Notes under the pieces: generated by a model
The model's input: only the letters and a program-made list of their open reading frames with translations
The model's database searches: none
Told to the model about the DNA's origin: nothing
DNA from: Burhinus oedicnemus
Lineage: Eukaryota > Chordata > Aves > Charadriiformes > Burhinidae
Direction of reading: 5' to 3'
Assembly (NCBI GenBank): GCA_008921705.1
Contig: VFFE01006978.1
Location: 586,255 to 650,254 of the forward strand
Length of the DNA: 64,000 bases
Part shown: in pieces, positions 62,461-64,000 of the stretch
Position numbering within the stretch: position 1 is the first letter of the stretch
Layout of the letters: each line of letters begins with the position of its first letter
Program-made: the position numbers and the translations under genes

Positions 62461-64000
62461 GCAGAAACGTGTCCAAGGAGACTTAGTCAACCATGACATT
62501 TCCCCTTATTTTGAACTACCTCCAGACAACTTAACAGCATTCTGAAGTTGACACTCTGCAAATGTTCAAACTTTGCTTTTTCTATACATGAGCTTCATTA
62601 GCAAATGAGTAAGCTTCTCAGACACCAAGTTTCCGTAGCATTTTATCACTCAGATTCTAAGAGCACAGTTAATATGGTTTCAGTGAAGGTGATTTTCGAC
62701 AGTTATTTTGGTAGATAAAAACTTCTGAAGTAAAGGTACTTTGAGTTACTTTACTTTTTATTTAATTTTTATTTATTTACCAAATGCCTGAGCATAAGGT
62801 CTTCAGAAGTGCTTTCTAACAAGTTAAGCAGAGGAGAAAAAAGGTCTAGTGACAACAGAGATTTAGAACTCCAAATCCCAAAGAGGATGAGATCTTCTCA
62901 CCTTTTCCTGTAAAAGACAGATGAACGTGAATTCATCTAGCTGAATATGAAATAGACAATAGACCTAGGAAAAACAGGTGAATCGAGCTATGTACTTGTG
63001 CAATTTTGGTGCACCAAAAATTGAAACCTCTTGAGACTAAGTAAACCAAGTTTGTCATACGCAGTGTTTACTGTTGTCAGTTAATTTAAAGCCAAACTGC
63101 TGAACAAGTGAAACATTTGACATCTTTGAAGATTAAGACCATCAAAAGTCTGAAGTTTTAAAAATCAACTACTCAAGTAATTAAGTACTTGAATAATTGA
63201 GTTACTCAAGTGTCTACATAAAACATGAAAAGACTCTTTGACTTATTATCAGAGCAAAGAGCACCAAAAAGAAATTTCATGAAAATGTACAAGTTATTTT
63301 TTGAATAGCAAGCATAGGCAGCTTCAGGTCAAGATGTCTTCCATCCATTCACCTGTTACATCCCTCCCTCCCCACTCTCCAAAAACTGGAAGCCCATAAA
63401 CCCCAGGGATTTAGTATGAAACATAGAGGAGTAAGAAACCTGGTTTTATTCCAAAATTGTTGTAGAAGTATGCTCATTGAATACTACTTTCCACTGCTTA
63501 ATAATCATTAATGAGACACTAAGCTCAAGTTAATAGCTAGTTAGTCACATTGCCTTTGGCTCTACTTATCACACCTATGGTATTCACCAGTATCTGATCA
63601 TTGCACACCCTAGAGTGTGACTACCTATCTAATGAAGCCTTCACAGCTTATTAGACCTTTTTAGACTGTAGGATTCCTAGTACCTGATATTTTGAGAAAA
63701 AAAGCACTACACTATGCTGTGGCACATGCTTTACGCATAACTTATGCTTTGGCCTCCTGATGGCTCATCAAAAAAGACAGCCTATCTACGATGTCCCAGG
63801 CTAGTACTAAATCAAGTGCACGGAAGCCTCAAAGAAACAAACTAGTCAGAGACAGTTGCAACTTAGTCTATTTTCTTACTCTGTTTTTATTAGAGTTGCA
63901 TAAGAGAATACAGGAAAAATAAACACGTCTCTCCTGCACCTCAGTTTTATGAATTTCTTTCCTGCAGCATGTAAATTGAAGTTATATAGTCCTCAGTGTG
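62461..64000 (-). other. ROCK1 intron 1, right edge of the window
   Basis: This is AT-rich intron sequence with no exon. It has no CpG-rich stretch of the kind expected at the ROCK1 promoter, so the first exon (MSTGDSFE... in mammals) must be further right. Confidence 0.8.

Noticed and set aside
62461..64000. Search for ROCK1 exon 1 and its promoter near the right edge
   Set aside because: No minus-strand sequence encoding the conserved N-terminus and no CpG-rich stretch were found, so exon 1 is taken to be outside the window.

Overview
The window is vertebrate nuclear DNA, most likely from a bird. It is AT-rich, with a conserved multi-exon gene on the minus strand in GT-AG introns and at least seven CR1 non-LTR retrotransposon copies, the typical interspersed repeat of birds and other reptiles. 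No prokaryotic gene, operon, CRISPR array or rRNA/tRNA gene is visible. The species cannot be fixed from the sequence alone.

The only host gene I can support is ROCK1 (Rho-associated coiled-coil kinase 1), read right to left. Twenty-one consecutive coding exons, which I number 2 to 22 by analogy with mammalian ROCK1, lie between 32328 and 1302. Splice phases agree at every junction and no exon contains a stop. Together they give 2567 coding bases, about residues 32 to 887: the N-terminal capped-helix bundle region, the whole kinase domain, the AGC C-terminal tail and hydrophobic motif, and the first part of the long coiled coil. Exon 1 and the promoter lie right of base 64000. The rest of the coiled coil, the Rho-binding, PH and C1 domains, and the 3' UTR lie left of base 1. 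ROCK1 rather than ROCK2 is supported by paralogue-specific stretches such as [25 protein letters not shown] and [11 protein letters not shown].

Layout: 1-1301 is part of intron 22; 1302-12623 carries the coiled-coil exons 22 to 12 with short introns; 12624-19260 holds two large introns around the small divergent exon 11; 19261-28496 carries the kinase exons 10 to 3; 28497-32246 is intron 2; 32247-32328 is exon 2; 32329-64000 is intron 1 as far as the window goes. The CR1 copies are in intron 16, intron 5 and five places in intron 1. The longest (about 53070-55748) retains endonuclease and reverse transcriptase coding sequence but is inactivated by five stops and one frameshift.

I found no convincing undescribed biological system. 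The observations most worth following are the 31-base homopolymer beside the exon 2 acceptor, the locally divergent exon 11 inside an otherwise strongly conserved kinase, several precisely placed lesions and duplications in CR1 copies, a 22-base perfect palindrome, and a 56-58.6 kb stretch with short open frames that I could not assign.
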